Assembly: GCA_965215115.1 (NCBI GenBank)
Contig: OZ244050.1
Span: 2,542,001-2,606,000, forward strand
DNA: 64,000 nucleotides
Direction: 5' to 3'
Source: CALDTK01 sp965215115
GTDB taxonomy: Bacteria; Bacteroidota; Bacteroidia; Chitinophagales; Saprospiraceae
Made by a program: the position numbers and the translations under genes. The notes below the pieces were generated by a model that saw only the letters and a list, made by a program, of their open reading frames with translations, ran no database searches and had not been told where the DNA came from. This document shows positions 27,742 through 36,074 of this stretch, one piece after another. Numbering within the stretch: the first letter of the stretch is position 1; every line of letters starts with the position of its first letter.

Positions 27742-29091
27742 TCAGCGAGTTGTGTTTTCTACCACCCACGCCCGCACCCCCGCATAGCTCACCGCCGCCG
27801 TACTGAAGTGCTGCGTGGCCGCCGCCCGCACATCGTCTTCCACCCCGATCTGCGTTAGGATATTCTGCAGGTGCATGCGCATGTGCCCGGCCTGGATGCC
27901 CGTGGTCACGAGGCTGCGCACGGCCGCAAAATTTTGGGCCAGGCCCGCGCTCGCCACGATACTCATCAAGGTCTCGGCCCCGGGGTTGCCGAGCAGCTCC
28001 AGGCTCGCCGCCGCCATCGGGTGCGCCTTCGTGAGCCCGCCCACCGTCCCGAGGGCCAGCGGCACGTCCATCCAGAAGCGAAAGCGCCCACCGGCCATCT
28101 CGCAGTGGCTCAGGGAGCGGTACTGCCCGTCCCTCGCGGCGTACGCGTGCCCGCAGGCCTCCACGGCGCGGAAGTCGTTGCCCGTCGCGATCACCACCGC
28201 GTCGATGCCGTTGAAGACGCCCTTGTTGTGCGTCGTCGCGCGGTAGGGGTTCGTCTCCGCCAGGCGGATGGCCCGCGTGAACCTTTCGGCCAGCTGCACC
28301 GCCGTGAAGCCGCCCGCCCCGGCCCCCATCTCCTCCACGGTGCAGCCCACCTCCGCGCGCACGACACAACCCGGGGTGTAGTTGCTCAAAATCGCCATGA
28401 TGATCTCCGGCGGGCCGCACGCCCCGCATTCGCTAGGCAGGGCTTGCGCCAAAACCTCCGGCAGCGCCGCCCCCCAGCTCTCGAGCACGGTGTTGATGAG
28501 GTTCGCCCCCATCGAATCCCGCGTGTCGAAGCGACCGCGCAGTTCGTAGGTGCCGGGCAGTCCGCCTTGCGGCAAAACCTCCACCCCGAGTACGCCCCCG
28601 CCCCGCACTTCCATGTTACGGGTGTGCGCCGCGGAGGCGCTTAACAGTTTTGGCGAAAGCCGCCCCACCGCATCCAGTAAAGCCTGCCGCGGGCCGTCCC
28701 ACTGGAAGAACAACTGCCCGATCTTCTCCGTCCCGAGGATCGTCGTGCGGAAGCCGCCGCGCGCGCCCCAGTACTTCGCCGCCGCCGAGGCCGCCGCCAC
28801 GACGCTCGACTCCTCGACCGCCATCGGCACGGCGTACGTCACGCCGTCGATCAGGAAGTTGGGCGCGATCCCGAGCGGGAGCACGAAGTTGGCTACGGTG
28901 TTCTCGGCGAAGCGGTCGAGGCCCTCCTGCACGCCGCCGTCGGCGTGGTCGAAGCCCCGCATCCGCAACAGCAACTCCCCCGGGTCCGACCCGTAGGCCT
29001 CGGTGACCCACGCGCGCCGAGCCGCCTTGTCGAACTTCGAGAACCCGTCGATCCAGCGGTCTAGGGCGGGCGGGGTAGTAGCGTCGCTCAT
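27742..29091 (-). CDS. mvaA: Hydroxymethylglutaryl-CoA reductase, class II (degradative type)
   Basis: The 449-residue enzyme shows class II HMG-CoA reductase motifs: AENTVANFVLPLGIAPNF and MAVEESSVVAAAS with the catalytic Glu, TTHNKGVFNGIDAVVIATGNDFRA with the catalytic Lys and Asp, and TTGIQAGHMRMH with the catalytic His. Family knowledge: in Bacteroidota with the mevalonate pathway it makes mevalonate for isoprenoids. Its gene starts 3 bases after the stop of the type 2 isopentenyl-diphosphate isomerase gene, so the two form an operon. The final stretch contains one perfect 15-mer copy (about 28644) and variants. Confidence 0.94.
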   Translation of the reverse strand: MSDATTPPALDRWIDGFSKFDKAARRAWVTEAYGSDPGELLLRMRGFDHADGGVQEGLDRFAENTVANFVLPLGIAPNFLIDGVTYAVPMAVEESSVVAAASAAAKYWGARGGFRTTILGTEKIGQLFFQWDGPRQALLDAVGRLSPKLLSASAAHTRNMEVRGGGVLGVEVLPQGGLPGTYELRGRFDTRDSMGANLINTVLESWGAALPEVLAQALPSECGACGPPEIIMAILSNYTPGCVVRAEVGCTVEEMGAGAGGFTAVQLAERFTRAIRLAETNPYRATTHNKGVFNGIDAVVIATGNDFRAVEACGHAYAARDGQYRSLSHCEMAGGRFRFWMDVPLALGTVGGLTKAHPMAAASLELLGNPGAETLMSIVASAGLAQNFAAVRSLVTTGIQAGHMRMHLQNILTQIGVEDDVRAAATQHFSTAAVSYAGVRAWVVENTTR

Positions 29092-29094
29092 GGT

Positions 29095-30156
29095 CTAGTC
29101 GCGGACTTTTAGGTACGCCTGCGCCATCTCCAAACCGCGGACCTGCGTCTCGCAAAACCGCTGCAGGCTCGCGTAATCATCGACCGCGTGGCGCAGGAAG
29201 GCCGAGGCCTGGCCGTACACACTGTTCAGGCGGCACCTCGAGCGCAGGTAGTAGCCGTCGAGGAAGTCCGTCACGCCCCCCGAGATAATCACCTCCCTAC
29301 AGCGCAAATCGTCACCGAGCTCGGCCGCCGCCGCGTTCACGAAGCCGACCATCTCCTCGGCCGTGTGCCCGATGTGCTCGAGGCCCCGGTAGACGGCCTG
29401 CCGGTCCGGCGCGGAGCGCAGATTCTCGAGGCGACTGAAGTTGGTCCCGCCCGCCGCCGCAAACTCGACCGCCACCAGTTTTAGCGAAAGCAACCGCCGC
29501 AGGCTCGCCGGCCCGAAGCCCTGCCCGACCTCCTTGACGATGATCGGCTGGTCGGTAAGGGTCAGCAGGTGCTCGACGGTCTCGATCGGCGCCACCGCAA
29601 TCGCGTCGCCCTCCGGCTGAAGCCACTCCTGGAAGGGGTTGACGTGCACGATGAGGCCGTCGGCGCGCAGCAACTCACACAGCGCGTCAATGCGCCAGAC
29701 TTCGTTGTCGGCGATCAGGTGCTCGACCTGCGCCACGCCGAGGTTGGCGTACAGCGGGAGGTCCGGCCCGATGTGCGGGCGCATGTCGAAGTCCCCGAGG
29801 CGCGTCTCGTCGTGGAGCAGCGCCCGGCACGACCCGAGCCCCATGCCCATCCCGAACTCCCGGCAGGCGCGCGCGAGGTGGGTGTTGATGTGGCGCGCGC
29901 GCTCGGTGCCGCCCGTCATGCTCGACACCCAGAGCGGGGCACGTAGCGTGTGCGTGCCGAACTGGACGGGCCGCAGCGACCCCGGGGCCGGGTGGGCCGC
30001 CAGCGCCGGCTCGTAGTAGAACCTCGGGTCCAGGGCGCCGGCGCCGGTCTTCGACGCGAACGCCAGCTCGATGTGGTCGGCTTTGCGCCCGGCTGCGATG
30101 GGGTCGGATTCGGGGGTGGCCCGCCTGGGGAAGGGTGGAGTAGACAAATCCGGCAT
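29095..30156 (-). CDS. fni: Isopentenyl-diphosphate delta-isomerase, type 2 (FMN-dependent)
   Basis: The 353-residue protein has RKADHIELAF at the N-terminus (substrate-binding RKxxH), PLWVSSMTGGTERA for FMN, GLGSCRALL, VHVNPFQEWLQPEGD and VKEVGQGF, all typical of Fni/IDI-2. It interconverts IPP and DMAPP. ATG 30156 is chosen; the open frame further upstream shows no similarity. The HMG-CoA reductase gene follows directly. The 5' region runs toward the divergent ribosomal-protein promoter. Confidence 0.93.
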   Translation of the reverse strand: MPDLSTPPFPRRATPESDPIAAGRKADHIELAFASKTGAGALDPRFYYEPALAAHPAPGSLRPVQFGTHTLRAPLWVSSMTGGTERARHINTHLARACREFGMGMGLGSCRALLHDETRLGDFDMRPHIGPDLPLYANLGVAQVEHLIADNEVWRIDALCELLRADGLIVHVNPFQEWLQPEGDAIAVAPIETVEHLLTLTDQPIIVKEVGQGFGPASLRRLLSLKLVAVEFAAAGGTNFSRLENLRSAPDRQAVYRGLEHIGHTAEEMVGFVNAAAAELGDDLRCREVIISGGVTDFLDGYYLRSRCRLNSVYGQASAFLRHAVDDYASLQRFCETQVRGLEMAQAYLKVRD

Positions 30157-30375
30157 CGCGTGAGTCACAAAGGAACGGCGGGTTTGGTTGGGGGCGAGGC
30201 CCGCCGTAGCGGACGCAGGATAAGTGTTTTTGCCCTGATGCTCGACGGTTCCGCTTCCGCAAAACGTAGGTCGCGTCGGACCCTCTCTCGCGGGCCGTTT
30301 TCGGGGCGTGGCGAAATATCTACTGTTTATCAGTGGGTTAGCTTTCGCCAAAACCCGAAAATAATTCTTCCGGCT

Positions 30376-30406
30376 ATTGTGTACCGTGTGGAAAAGGGTA
30401 CTTTTG
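30376..30406 (+). promoter_or_regulatory. Bacteroidota-type promoter of rplM-rpsI
   Basis: ATTG (30376-30379) and TACTTTTG (30399-30406) are separated by 19 bases, a very good match to the Bacteroidota TTTG-N19-TAnnTTTG promoter. The rplM start codon is 26 bases downstream. A perfect 15-mer copy lies just upstream (about 30342). Confidence 0.75.
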
Positions 30407-30431
30407 CGTCCGCTTTCGAAAAATCGCGACC

Positions 30432-30878
30432 ATGAATACGCTCAGTTACCGTACCACCAACGCCAACGCGGCGACCGTGGACCCGAAATGGATCCTCGTC
30501 GATGCCGAGGGCCAGACCGTCGGGCGCCTCGCCAGCCGGATCGCCACCGTCCTGCGCGGCAAGCACAAGCCCTCCTACACGCCGCACGTCGACTGCGGTG
30601 ACCACGTCATCATCGTCAACGCCGACAAGGTGGTCTTCGGGGGCAACAAGGAGCTCACCAAGGAGTACCTCCGCTACACCGGCTACCCCGGTGGCCAGCG
30701 CATGACCACGCCGGCGCGCCTCCGCGAGAAGACCCCGGAGCGCATCCTCGAGCACGCCATCAAGGGCATGCTCCCCCACACGAAGCTCGGTCGCGCGATG
30801 TACCGCAAGCTCCACGTCTACGCCGGGCCGACGCACCCGCACGCCGCGCAGCAGCCCGGCGACATGCCCGCCGCCTAA
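30432..30878 (+). CDS. rplM: Ribosomal protein uL13
   Basis: The 148-residue L13 has WILVDAEGQTVGRLASRIATVLRGKHKPSYTPHVDCGDHVIIVNA and GYPGGQRMTTPARLREKTPERILEHAIKGMLPHTKLGRAMYRKLHVYAG, a full-length match. It assembles early into the 50S subunit. The gene is first in the rplM-rpsI pair and has a strong promoter 26 bases upstream. No interspersed-motif copies occur inside, as in the other conserved ribosomal genes of this block. Confidence 0.98.
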   Translation: MNTLSYRTTNANAATVDPKWILVDAEGQTVGRLASRIATVLRGKHKPSYTPHVDCGDHVIIVNADKVVFGGNKELTKEYLRYTGYPGGQRMTTPARLREKTPERILEHAIKGMLPHTKLGRAMYRKLHVYAGPTHPHAAQQPGDMPAA

Positions 30879-30919
30879 GCCCCCACCCCGCACACCAGCA
30901 CACCAGCACCACTCCCGCT

Positions 30920-31306
30920 ATGGATTCAATCAATGCCATCGGCCGCCGGAAAGCCGCCGTCGCGCGGGTGTACCTGCGGCAAGGCTCGGGCCAGGTCACG
31001 ATCAACGGTCGTGAACTCGCCGAGTACTTCCCCCAAAAGGACATCCAGTACAAAGTCAACCAGCCCCTCGCCACCGTCGAGGTGTCGAACCTCTACGACC
31101 TCGTCGTCAACGTCAACGGCGGGGGCTTCAAGGGCCAGGCCGAGGCCATCCGCATGGGGATCTCCCGCGCGCTGCTCAAGGTCAACGAGGACTACCGCCC
31201 GGCGCTCAAGGCCGAGAAGTTCCTGACGCGCGACGCGCGCGTCGTCGAGCGCAAGAAGTACGGCAAGCCGAAGGCCCGCAAGAGCTTCCAGTTCTCGAAG
31301 CGCTAG
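30920..31306 (+). CDS. rpsI: Ribosomal protein uS9
   Basis: The 128-residue S9 starts NAIGRRKAAVARVYLRQGSG, contains NVNGGGFKGQAEAIRMGISRALL, and ends in the conserved FSKR tail that reaches the decoding centre. It follows rplM after 41 bases that contain the words CCCCGCACACCAGCACACCAGCACC. The same transcript as rplM is expected. Confidence 0.98.
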   Translation: MDSINAIGRRKAAVARVYLRQGSGQVTINGRELAEYFPQKDIQYKVNQPLATVEVSNLYDLVVNVNGGGFKGQAEAIRMGISRALLKVNEDYRPALKAEKFLTRDARVVERKKYGKPKARKSFQFSKR

Positions 31307-31420
31307 ACTGCCGCCGCCCCGACGCCACGACGCCGGCTGCGAAACGCAAACGCAGCGCGCCGCGTCCGCGGGGCTCCTCCACCACCCGCCGCGACCCCCC
31401 GCGGCCCCATCACTACTACC

Positions 31421-32341
31421 ATGGCTAAGCCCACTTACAAGCAACTCCTCGACGCCGGGGTGCACTTCGGTCACCTCAAGCGCAAGTGGAACCCCAAAAT
31501 GGCGAAGTACATCTTCACCATGCGCAAGGGGATCCACATCATCGACCTCAACCGCTCGCTCGACGAGATGGACCGCGCCGGTCGCGCGATGAAGGCCCTC
31601 GCCCGCTCGGGCAAGAAGATCCTCTTCGTCGCCACCAAGAAGCAGGCCCGCGACGTCGTCGCCGAGATCGCGCGCGAGGTAAACATGCCCTACGTCACCG
31701 AGCGTTGGCTCGGCGGCATGCTCACCAACTGGCAGACGATCCGCCGCTCGGTGCGGAAGATGCAGTCGATCGACAGCATGCTCTCCGACGCGAGCCTCTC
31801 GAGCATCACGAAGAAGGAGCGCCTCATGCTCACGCGCGAGCGCGAGAAACTCGAGCGCGTCCTGGGCGGTATCTCCGACCTCAACCGCATCCCGACGGCC
31901 ATCTTCATGGTCGACATCATGCACGAGCACATCGCCCTGTCGGAGTCGAAGCGCCTCGGCCTGCGCACCTTCGCGATGGTCGACACGAACTCCGACCCGA
32001 CGACGGTGGACTTCCCGATCCCCGCCAACGACGATGCCTCGAAGGCCATCGAGATCGTGGTCCGCTACCTAGCCGAGTGGATCAAGGAGGGCCTCGCCGA
32101 GCGCAACACCGCCAAGGCCGAGAAGGACGCCATGGAGGCCAAGGGCGAGGAGGAGCAGGCGCGCGCCTCGGCGCCGTCGTTCGTCGGACCAGCCCCCGCC
32201 GAAGCATCGGCAGCACCGGCACCGGCAGCCGCAGCACCAGCGTCCGAGCTGGCGGCCACGGCCCCGACCGCCGCGCCCGCGCCCGCCGCTACGGAGTCCG
32301 CCGCCCCGGCAGCGGACGCCGCCACACCAGCCGCAGAGTAA
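31421..32341 (+). CDS. rpsB: Ribosomal protein uS2 with long Ala/Pro-rich tail
   Basis: Residues 1-230 are a complete S2: LLDAGVHFGHLKRKWNPKMAKYIF, ERWLGGMLTNWQTIRRSVRK and LGLRTFAMVDTNSDPTTVDFPIPANDDA. After a charged helix (about 225-248) the remaining 55-60 residues are almost only Ala, Pro, Ser, Glu and Thr (for example APAEASAAPAPAAAAPAS), making the protein 306 residues, longer than the usual 230-270. Such tails occur in several Bacteroidota S2 proteins. tsf follows, the usual rpsB-tsf order. Confidence 0.97.
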   Translation: MAKPTYKQLLDAGVHFGHLKRKWNPKMAKYIFTMRKGIHIIDLNRSLDEMDRAGRAMKALARSGKKILFVATKKQARDVVAEIAREVNMPYVTERWLGGMLTNWQTIRRSVRKMQSIDSMLSDASLSSITKKERLMLTREREKLERVLGGISDLNRIPTAIFMVDIMHEHIALSESKRLGLRTFAMVDTNSDPTTVDFPIPANDDASKAIEIVVRYLAEWIKEGLAERNTAKAEKDAMEAKGEEEQARASAPSFVGPAPAEASAAPAPAAAAPASELAATAPTAAPAPAATESAAPAADAATPAAE

Positions 32342-32368
32342 GACCTGCGCGCGGTGAAGCCACCTTCG

Positions 32369-32456
32369 GTTTTGGCGAAAGCCCACCCCGGAGACATCCC
32401 ATTCTCAGCCGGCTTTCGCCAAAACGTGCTCTCCGTAGCGTGTTTTGGCGAAAGCC
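32369..32456. repeat. Three copies of the interspersed 15-mer between rpsB and tsf
   Basis: GTTTTGGCGAAAGCC occurs at 32369-32383 (+), its reverse complement at 32411-32425, and GTTTTGGCGAAAGCC again at 32442-32456. Adjacent copies are inverted and can pair into 15-base stems, either 1 with 2 or 2 with 3. This is the densest cluster in the window. Confidence 0.9.
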
Positions 32457-32471
32457 CTTAAAACACAGATT

Positions 32472-33311
32472 ATGAGTGCAGTAGCTATTTCGGCCTCCGA
32501 CGTCAAGAAACTTCGCGACGTGACCGGCGCCGGTATGATGGATTGCAAGAAGGCCCTCGCGGAAGTCAACGGCGACTTCGACAAGGCCATCGAAGAACTC
32601 CGCAAGAAGGGCCAGAAAGTGGCCAGCAAACGCGCCGACCGCGAGGCCACCGAGGGCGTCGTGATCGCGAAGGTCAACGAGGCCGGTACGAAGGGCATCG
32701 TCTTCAAGCTCACGAGCGAGTCCGACTTCGTGTCGAAGAACGCCGACTTCATCGCCGTCGCCGAGCAAATGGCCGACGCCGCCATGGAGAGCTTCCCCGC
32801 GGACCTGGACGCGTTCAACGCCCTGAGCTACGGCGACGGCATGACCGTCGGCGAGAAGGCCACCGAGCGCACCGGCGTCATCGGGGAGAAGATCGAGGTG
32901 GCCGACTACGCGACCCTCGAGGCCCCGCTGGTGGTGGCCTACAACCACATGGGCAACCGCGCCGGTGTGATCGTGGCGCTCAACAAGGCCGGTGACGACT
33001 TCGTCGCCCCCGGTCGTGACGTCGCGATGCAGGTGGCGGCCATGAAGCCGATCGCCGTCGACAAGGACGGGGTAGACGCTTCGATGGTCGAGAAGGAGAT
33101 CGAGATCGGCAAGGAGGTCGCCCGCAACGAGGGCAAGCCCGAGGCCATGCTCGAGAAGATCGCCCAGGGCAAGCTCCAGAAGTTCTACAAGGAGCAAACG
33201 CTACTCAGCCAGGCCTTCGTGAAGGACGGCAAGCAGACCGTGGCCGACTACCTGAAGGCCCAGGATAAAGATCTGACGGTAACGGCATTCAAGCACGTGC
33301 AGCTGGGGTAG
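32472..33311 (+). CDS. tsf: Elongation factor Ts
   Basis: The 279-residue protein has SASDVKKLRDVTGAGMMDCKKALAE, SESDFVSKNADFIAVA and QTVADYLK, the N-terminal UBA-like, core and C-terminal modules of EF-Ts, the nucleotide-exchange factor of EF-Tu. ATG 32472 is chosen because upstream codons encode the motif copy and not a family N-terminus. Transcription may be modulated by the inverted motif copies in the rpsB-tsf gap. A strong hairpin (33410-33446) follows. Confidence 0.97.
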   Translation: MSAVAISASDVKKLRDVTGAGMMDCKKALAEVNGDFDKAIEELRKKGQKVASKRADREATEGVVIAKVNEAGTKGIVFKLTSESDFVSKNADFIAVAEQMADAAMESFPADLDAFNALSYGDGMTVGEKATERTGVIGEKIEVADYATLEAPLVVAYNHMGNRAGVIVALNKAGDDFVAPGRDVAMQVAAMKPIAVDKDGVDASMVEKEIEIGKEVARNEGKPEAMLEKIAQGKLQKFYKEQTLLSQAFVKDGKQTVADYLKAQDKDLTVTAFKHVQLG

Positions 33312-33409
33312 AGGAGGATAGGATCTAAGAGGTCTAAACCGATGGGTGGCCCGTGGAACATGGAGCATGGACGCTCGAAACCTGCTTTCCTCTTACGGTT
33401 CCAGAGATA

Positions 33410-33446
33410 GAAAGGGCCGCTTCCACTGTGTGGAGGCGGCCCTTTC
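33410..33446. terminator. Bidirectional hairpin between tsf and the baeRF-like gene
   Basis: The 16-base arms GAAAGGGCCGCTTCCA and TGGAGGCGGCCCTTTC (one G-T pair) enclose a 5-base loop. The genes on either side converge, so one structure can end both transcripts. The strand 3' flank lacks a clear T-run beyond CCCTTTC. Confidence 0.75.
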
Positions 33447-33487
33447 GTATTGTGCATGTGTCTTAGACTTTTAGCTACCAGCGCCCC

Positions 33488-34651
33488 CTACAGCGCGTAG
33501 CGCAGGGTAGCCGCCACGCCCTCGACGCCTTCCGGCAGCAGTGTGTGGTCGCGCATCACCACCTTGCCGCCGTTCTCGACGGTTTTGCGGATAGCCAACT
33601 CAATCAGGTCCTGGCTGTCTTCCTGGCGCTCGTCGTGGAACGTGACAGCATTTTTGTCGGCATCGTACTTGCCGTAGACGGTAGCTTGGTCCTGGTTGAC
33701 GAGCAGCGTCGCGATTTGGCCATTGATCGCGGCCGGGATGACATCGTAGACGCCGTTCGCGTAGGTCTGCGCGCCGACGGCGTCGGAGTACTGCTGCTTG
33801 AGCTCACTCGACGATTTGTCGAAGTGCGGCTTCATCACCTTCCAGGTCTCGGTGTGGAGCTCGGCGGGCGTGAGGACATCCGGGTTGATGTCGAGGTTGG
33901 CGTCGACGACGTGCGGGTACTTGAGGGCCTCGGTGAAAGCCTTGTGGTGCTGGGCGTCACACACGACGACTAGCGGCTCTTCCTGGCCGGCCAGCAGGAC
34001 CTCGAGGCCGTTGGACACGCGCTTGTAGTAGATCTCCTTGCGCTCGTCGATGCGGTCTTCGTTGCTGCCCTGCCCGTGGTGGATCGCCTTGCCGGACCGC
34101 GGGCTGAGCGTGTGGAACTGTAGGCTCTCCGAGCCCTCGTACACCTCGAGCACCTCCTCCATGTCCTTGGGCACCTCGTCGGCGATGTAGACGGAGGTGA
34201 TGGTGTTGCGGGTCGCCTCGAAGAAGGCGTTGCCGCCCATGGCGAGCGTGAAGATGTAGTAGCGGGCCTCCGGCTGGAGCATCGCGGCGGCGGGGGTGAG
34301 GTATAACTGGCCACCGACCCGGACCTTGGTCTCCTCGGTCTCGATCGGGAGCGCGAAGGTCTCCAAGCCGTCTTCGCTGAGGAAGGCAGCGAGGGTATCG
34401 CTCTGGTGGCGCCAGAGGTTCTGGTCCTCGGTGAGGTCGGTGAGGGGCTTGAGGTATTCGTCGAGGCTTTCGCCCTTGTGCTGGCCGCTGGCTTCCAACT
34501 GGCGGCGCGCCTCCTTGACGGCGTCCTTGAAGACGATTCGATCGTGACCGTTGTGCGTTTGCTCACCCGCGCGGTGCGTGGGGATGTAGATGGAGACGGC
34601 GGAGTCGCCCTCGACCTGGGCGAGGCGCTTGAAATCAGCGGGACTGAACAT
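33488..34651 (-). CDS. baeRF-like protein (bacterial archaeo-eukaryotic release factor family)
   Basis: The 387-residue protein begins FSPADFKRLAQVEGDSAVSIYIPTHRAG, the VSIYIPTHR segment that marks the N-terminal domain of baeRF-family proteins. It continues with YYIFTLAMGGNAFFEAT, VVVCDAQHHKAFTEAL and a C-terminal AIRKTVENGGKVVM-type segment similar to the eRF1 domain 2-3 and L7Ae-like regions. The family is predicted to act on ribosomes or tRNA but is uncharacterised. ATG 34651 is chosen. The gene diverges from pyrH and converges with tsf, in a block of translation genes. Confidence 0.75.
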   Translation of the reverse strand: MFSPADFKRLAQVEGDSAVSIYIPTHRAGEQTHNGHDRIVFKDAVKEARRQLEASGQHKGESLDEYLKPLTDLTEDQNLWRHQSDTLAAFLSEDGLETFALPIETEETKVRVGGQLYLTPAAAMLQPEARYYIFTLAMGGNAFFEATRNTITSVYIADEVPKDMEEVLEVYEGSESLQFHTLSPRSGKAIHHGQGSNEDRIDERKEIYYKRVSNGLEVLLAGQEEPLVVVCDAQHHKAFTEALKYPHVVDANLDINPDVLTPAELHTETWKVMKPHFDKSSSELKQQYSDAVGAQTYANGVYDVIPAAINGQIATLLVNQDQATVYGKYDADKNAVTFHDERQEDSQDLIELAIRKTVENGGKVVMRDHTLLPEGVEGVAATLRYAL

Positions 34652-34753
34652 ACGGCGGGTTTGGGGTGAGGTAGGGGTCTGAGGGCTGTGGCCTCCCGGT
34701 AGGTAACCGGACAGTCGCGCGCCCTGTTCGTTGACGGTCTCCGGACAAGTGGC

Positions 34754-34785
34754 TTGACGGCGCACGGGTGCCCGCCTTACCTTCG
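34754..34785 (+). promoter_or_regulatory. Promoter of pyrH
   Basis: TTG (34754-34756) and TACCTTCG (34778-34785) are 21 bases apart, matching the Bacteroidota spacing. The pyrH start is 48 bases downstream, so this leader is longer than at most genes here, and it contains a motif variant (about 34811). Confidence 0.6.
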
Positions 34786-34833
34786 GGCCGCTTTGCCCGA
34801 GATTTTATGGGCTTGCGCCAAAACCCACCGCCC

Positions 34834-35547
34834 ATGTCCACGAAATACAAGCGCATCCTCCTTAAGCTCAGCGGCGAGAGCCTCATGGGCGACCAGGACT
34901 ACGGTATTTCGTCCGACATGCTGATGCACTACTCGAAGCAGGTGGCGCAGTTGGTGCAGGGCGGGCTCCAGGTGGCGATCGTGATCGGGGGCGGCAACAT
35001 CTTCCGTGGGCTACAGGCCGAGGCCAGCGGCATCGAGCGCACCACGGGTGACTACATGGGGATGCTCGCGACGGTTATCAACGGTATGGCCCTGCAGAGC
35101 GGTCTGGAGGCGCAGGGCCTGCACACGCGCCTCGTCTCGGCGATCAAGATGGACGCCATCGCCGAGCCGTACATCCGGCGGCGGGCCGTGCGGCACCTGG
35201 AGAAAAAGCGCGTCGTGATCTTCTCGGCCGGCCTGGGGAGTCCCTTCTTCACGACCGATTCGGCGGCCGCCCTGCGCGCCATCGAGCTGGAGTGCGACGT
35301 AATCCTCAAGGGCACCCGCGTCGACGGCATCTACTCGGCCGACCCCTTCAAGGACCTGACCGCGACGCGCTTCGAGAAGCTCACCTTCGGGGAGGTGATC
35401 TCGAAGGGGCTCAACGTGATGGACATGACGGCCTTCACGTTGTGCCAGGAGAACAACCTCCCGATCATCGTCTTCGACATCAACCAGCCGGAGAATCTAC
35501 AGCGGATTATCGCGGGTGAGGCAGTGGGCACGCTGGTGGAGGGGTAG
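34834..35547 (+). CDS. pyrH: UMP kinase
   Basis: The 237-residue enzyme has YKRILLKLSGESLMGD at the N-terminus, VIGGGNIFRGLQA for phosphate binding, RRAVRHLEKKRVVIFSAGLGSPFFTTD and KGTRVDGIYSADP, all hallmarks of bacterial PyrH (amino-acid kinase fold). It phosphorylates UMP to UDP for nucleic acid and cell-wall precursors. ATG 34834 matches the family start. Downstream lies the 18-bp tandem array instead of the frr gene often found next to pyrH. Confidence 0.97.
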   Translation: MSTKYKRILLKLSGESLMGDQDYGISSDMLMHYSKQVAQLVQGGLQVAIVIGGGNIFRGLQAEASGIERTTGDYMGMLATVINGMALQSGLEAQGLHTRLVSAIKMDAIAEPYIRRRAVRHLEKKRVVIFSAGLGSPFFTTDSAAALRAIELECDVILKGTRVDGIYSADPFKDLTATRFEKLTFGEVISKGLNVMDMTAFTLCQENNLPIIVFDINQPENLQRIIAGEAVGTLVEG

Positions 35548-35570
35548 GGGCGGGCGCACGCTGCGCGTGC

Positions 35571-35777
35571 TAGATGGGCGACTACGTCTAGATGGGCGAC
35601 TACGTCTAGATGGGCGACTACGTCTAGATGGGCGACTACGTCTAGATGGGCGACTACGTCTAGATGGGCGACTACGTCTAGATGGGCGACTACGTCTAGA
35701 TGGGCGACTACGTCTAGATGGGCGACTACGTCTAGATGGGCGACTACGTCTAGATGGGCGACTACGTCTAGATGGGC
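35571..35777 (+). repeat. Eleven-copy 18-bp tandem array
   Basis: Eleven identical units TAGATGGGCGACTACGTC run from 35571 to 35768 without a mismatch, followed by a half unit. No spacers separate the units, so it is not a CRISPR array. It can be translated (LDGRLR) but no start, homology or neighbour supports a protein. The first ten bases match the unit of the 11118-11175 array. It begins about 24 bases after the pyrH stop. Confidence 0.95.
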
Positions 35778-36074
35778 TGGGCCGGGGCACTACGCTGACG
35801 TGATCGAACGCAATGAGCACTAAGCACCGCTAGGTCTTGCCCGGGGCTGGGCAGGATGCGCCTACAGATGGACACCTGAGCCGGGGGCGCCAGGGGCCCC
35901 AGCGGGGTCCAACCACGAGTAGCCCGGGGTCGAACCGATAGGATTAGCAAAAAGGTAAACAAGGGGTCCTAACCAACTACCAAACGAGCAATCTGCGACC
36001 TGCGACCCCGGGTACAAGAGAACGACAGCCCCGAAAAGCATTTACCAAAAGCATCTCCCGCGTAGCACCCTGTC
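35778..36074. other. Gene-free stretch after the tandem array
   Basis: No credible gene is visible. The sequence holds small palindromic GC-rich words (GGGGGCGCCAGGGGCCCC near 35882) and one copy of the direct repeat CGACCTRCGACCCCGGGTAC (35996-36015), whose second copy lies at 36312-36331 inside the neighbouring pseudogene. A tRNA was considered because of GGTTCGACCCC on the minus strand, but the stems do not pair. Confidence 0.5.

Noticed and set aside
30885..30915. Riboswitch or ribosomal-protein autoregulatory leader between rplM and rpsI
   Set aside because: The spacer is only simple CACACCAGCACACC words, with no convincing structure.
35571..35777. CRISPR array
   Set aside because: The 18-base units are directly adjacent with no spacers, and no cas genes are in the window.
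35516..35803. Repeat protein encoded by the tandem array (LDGRLR)
   Set aside because: The array is open in both directions only because of its composition. No start signal or homology supports expression.
35920..35960. tRNA gene
   Set aside because: GGTTCGACCCC on the minus strand resembles a T-loop, but the T-stem and acceptor stem do not pair.
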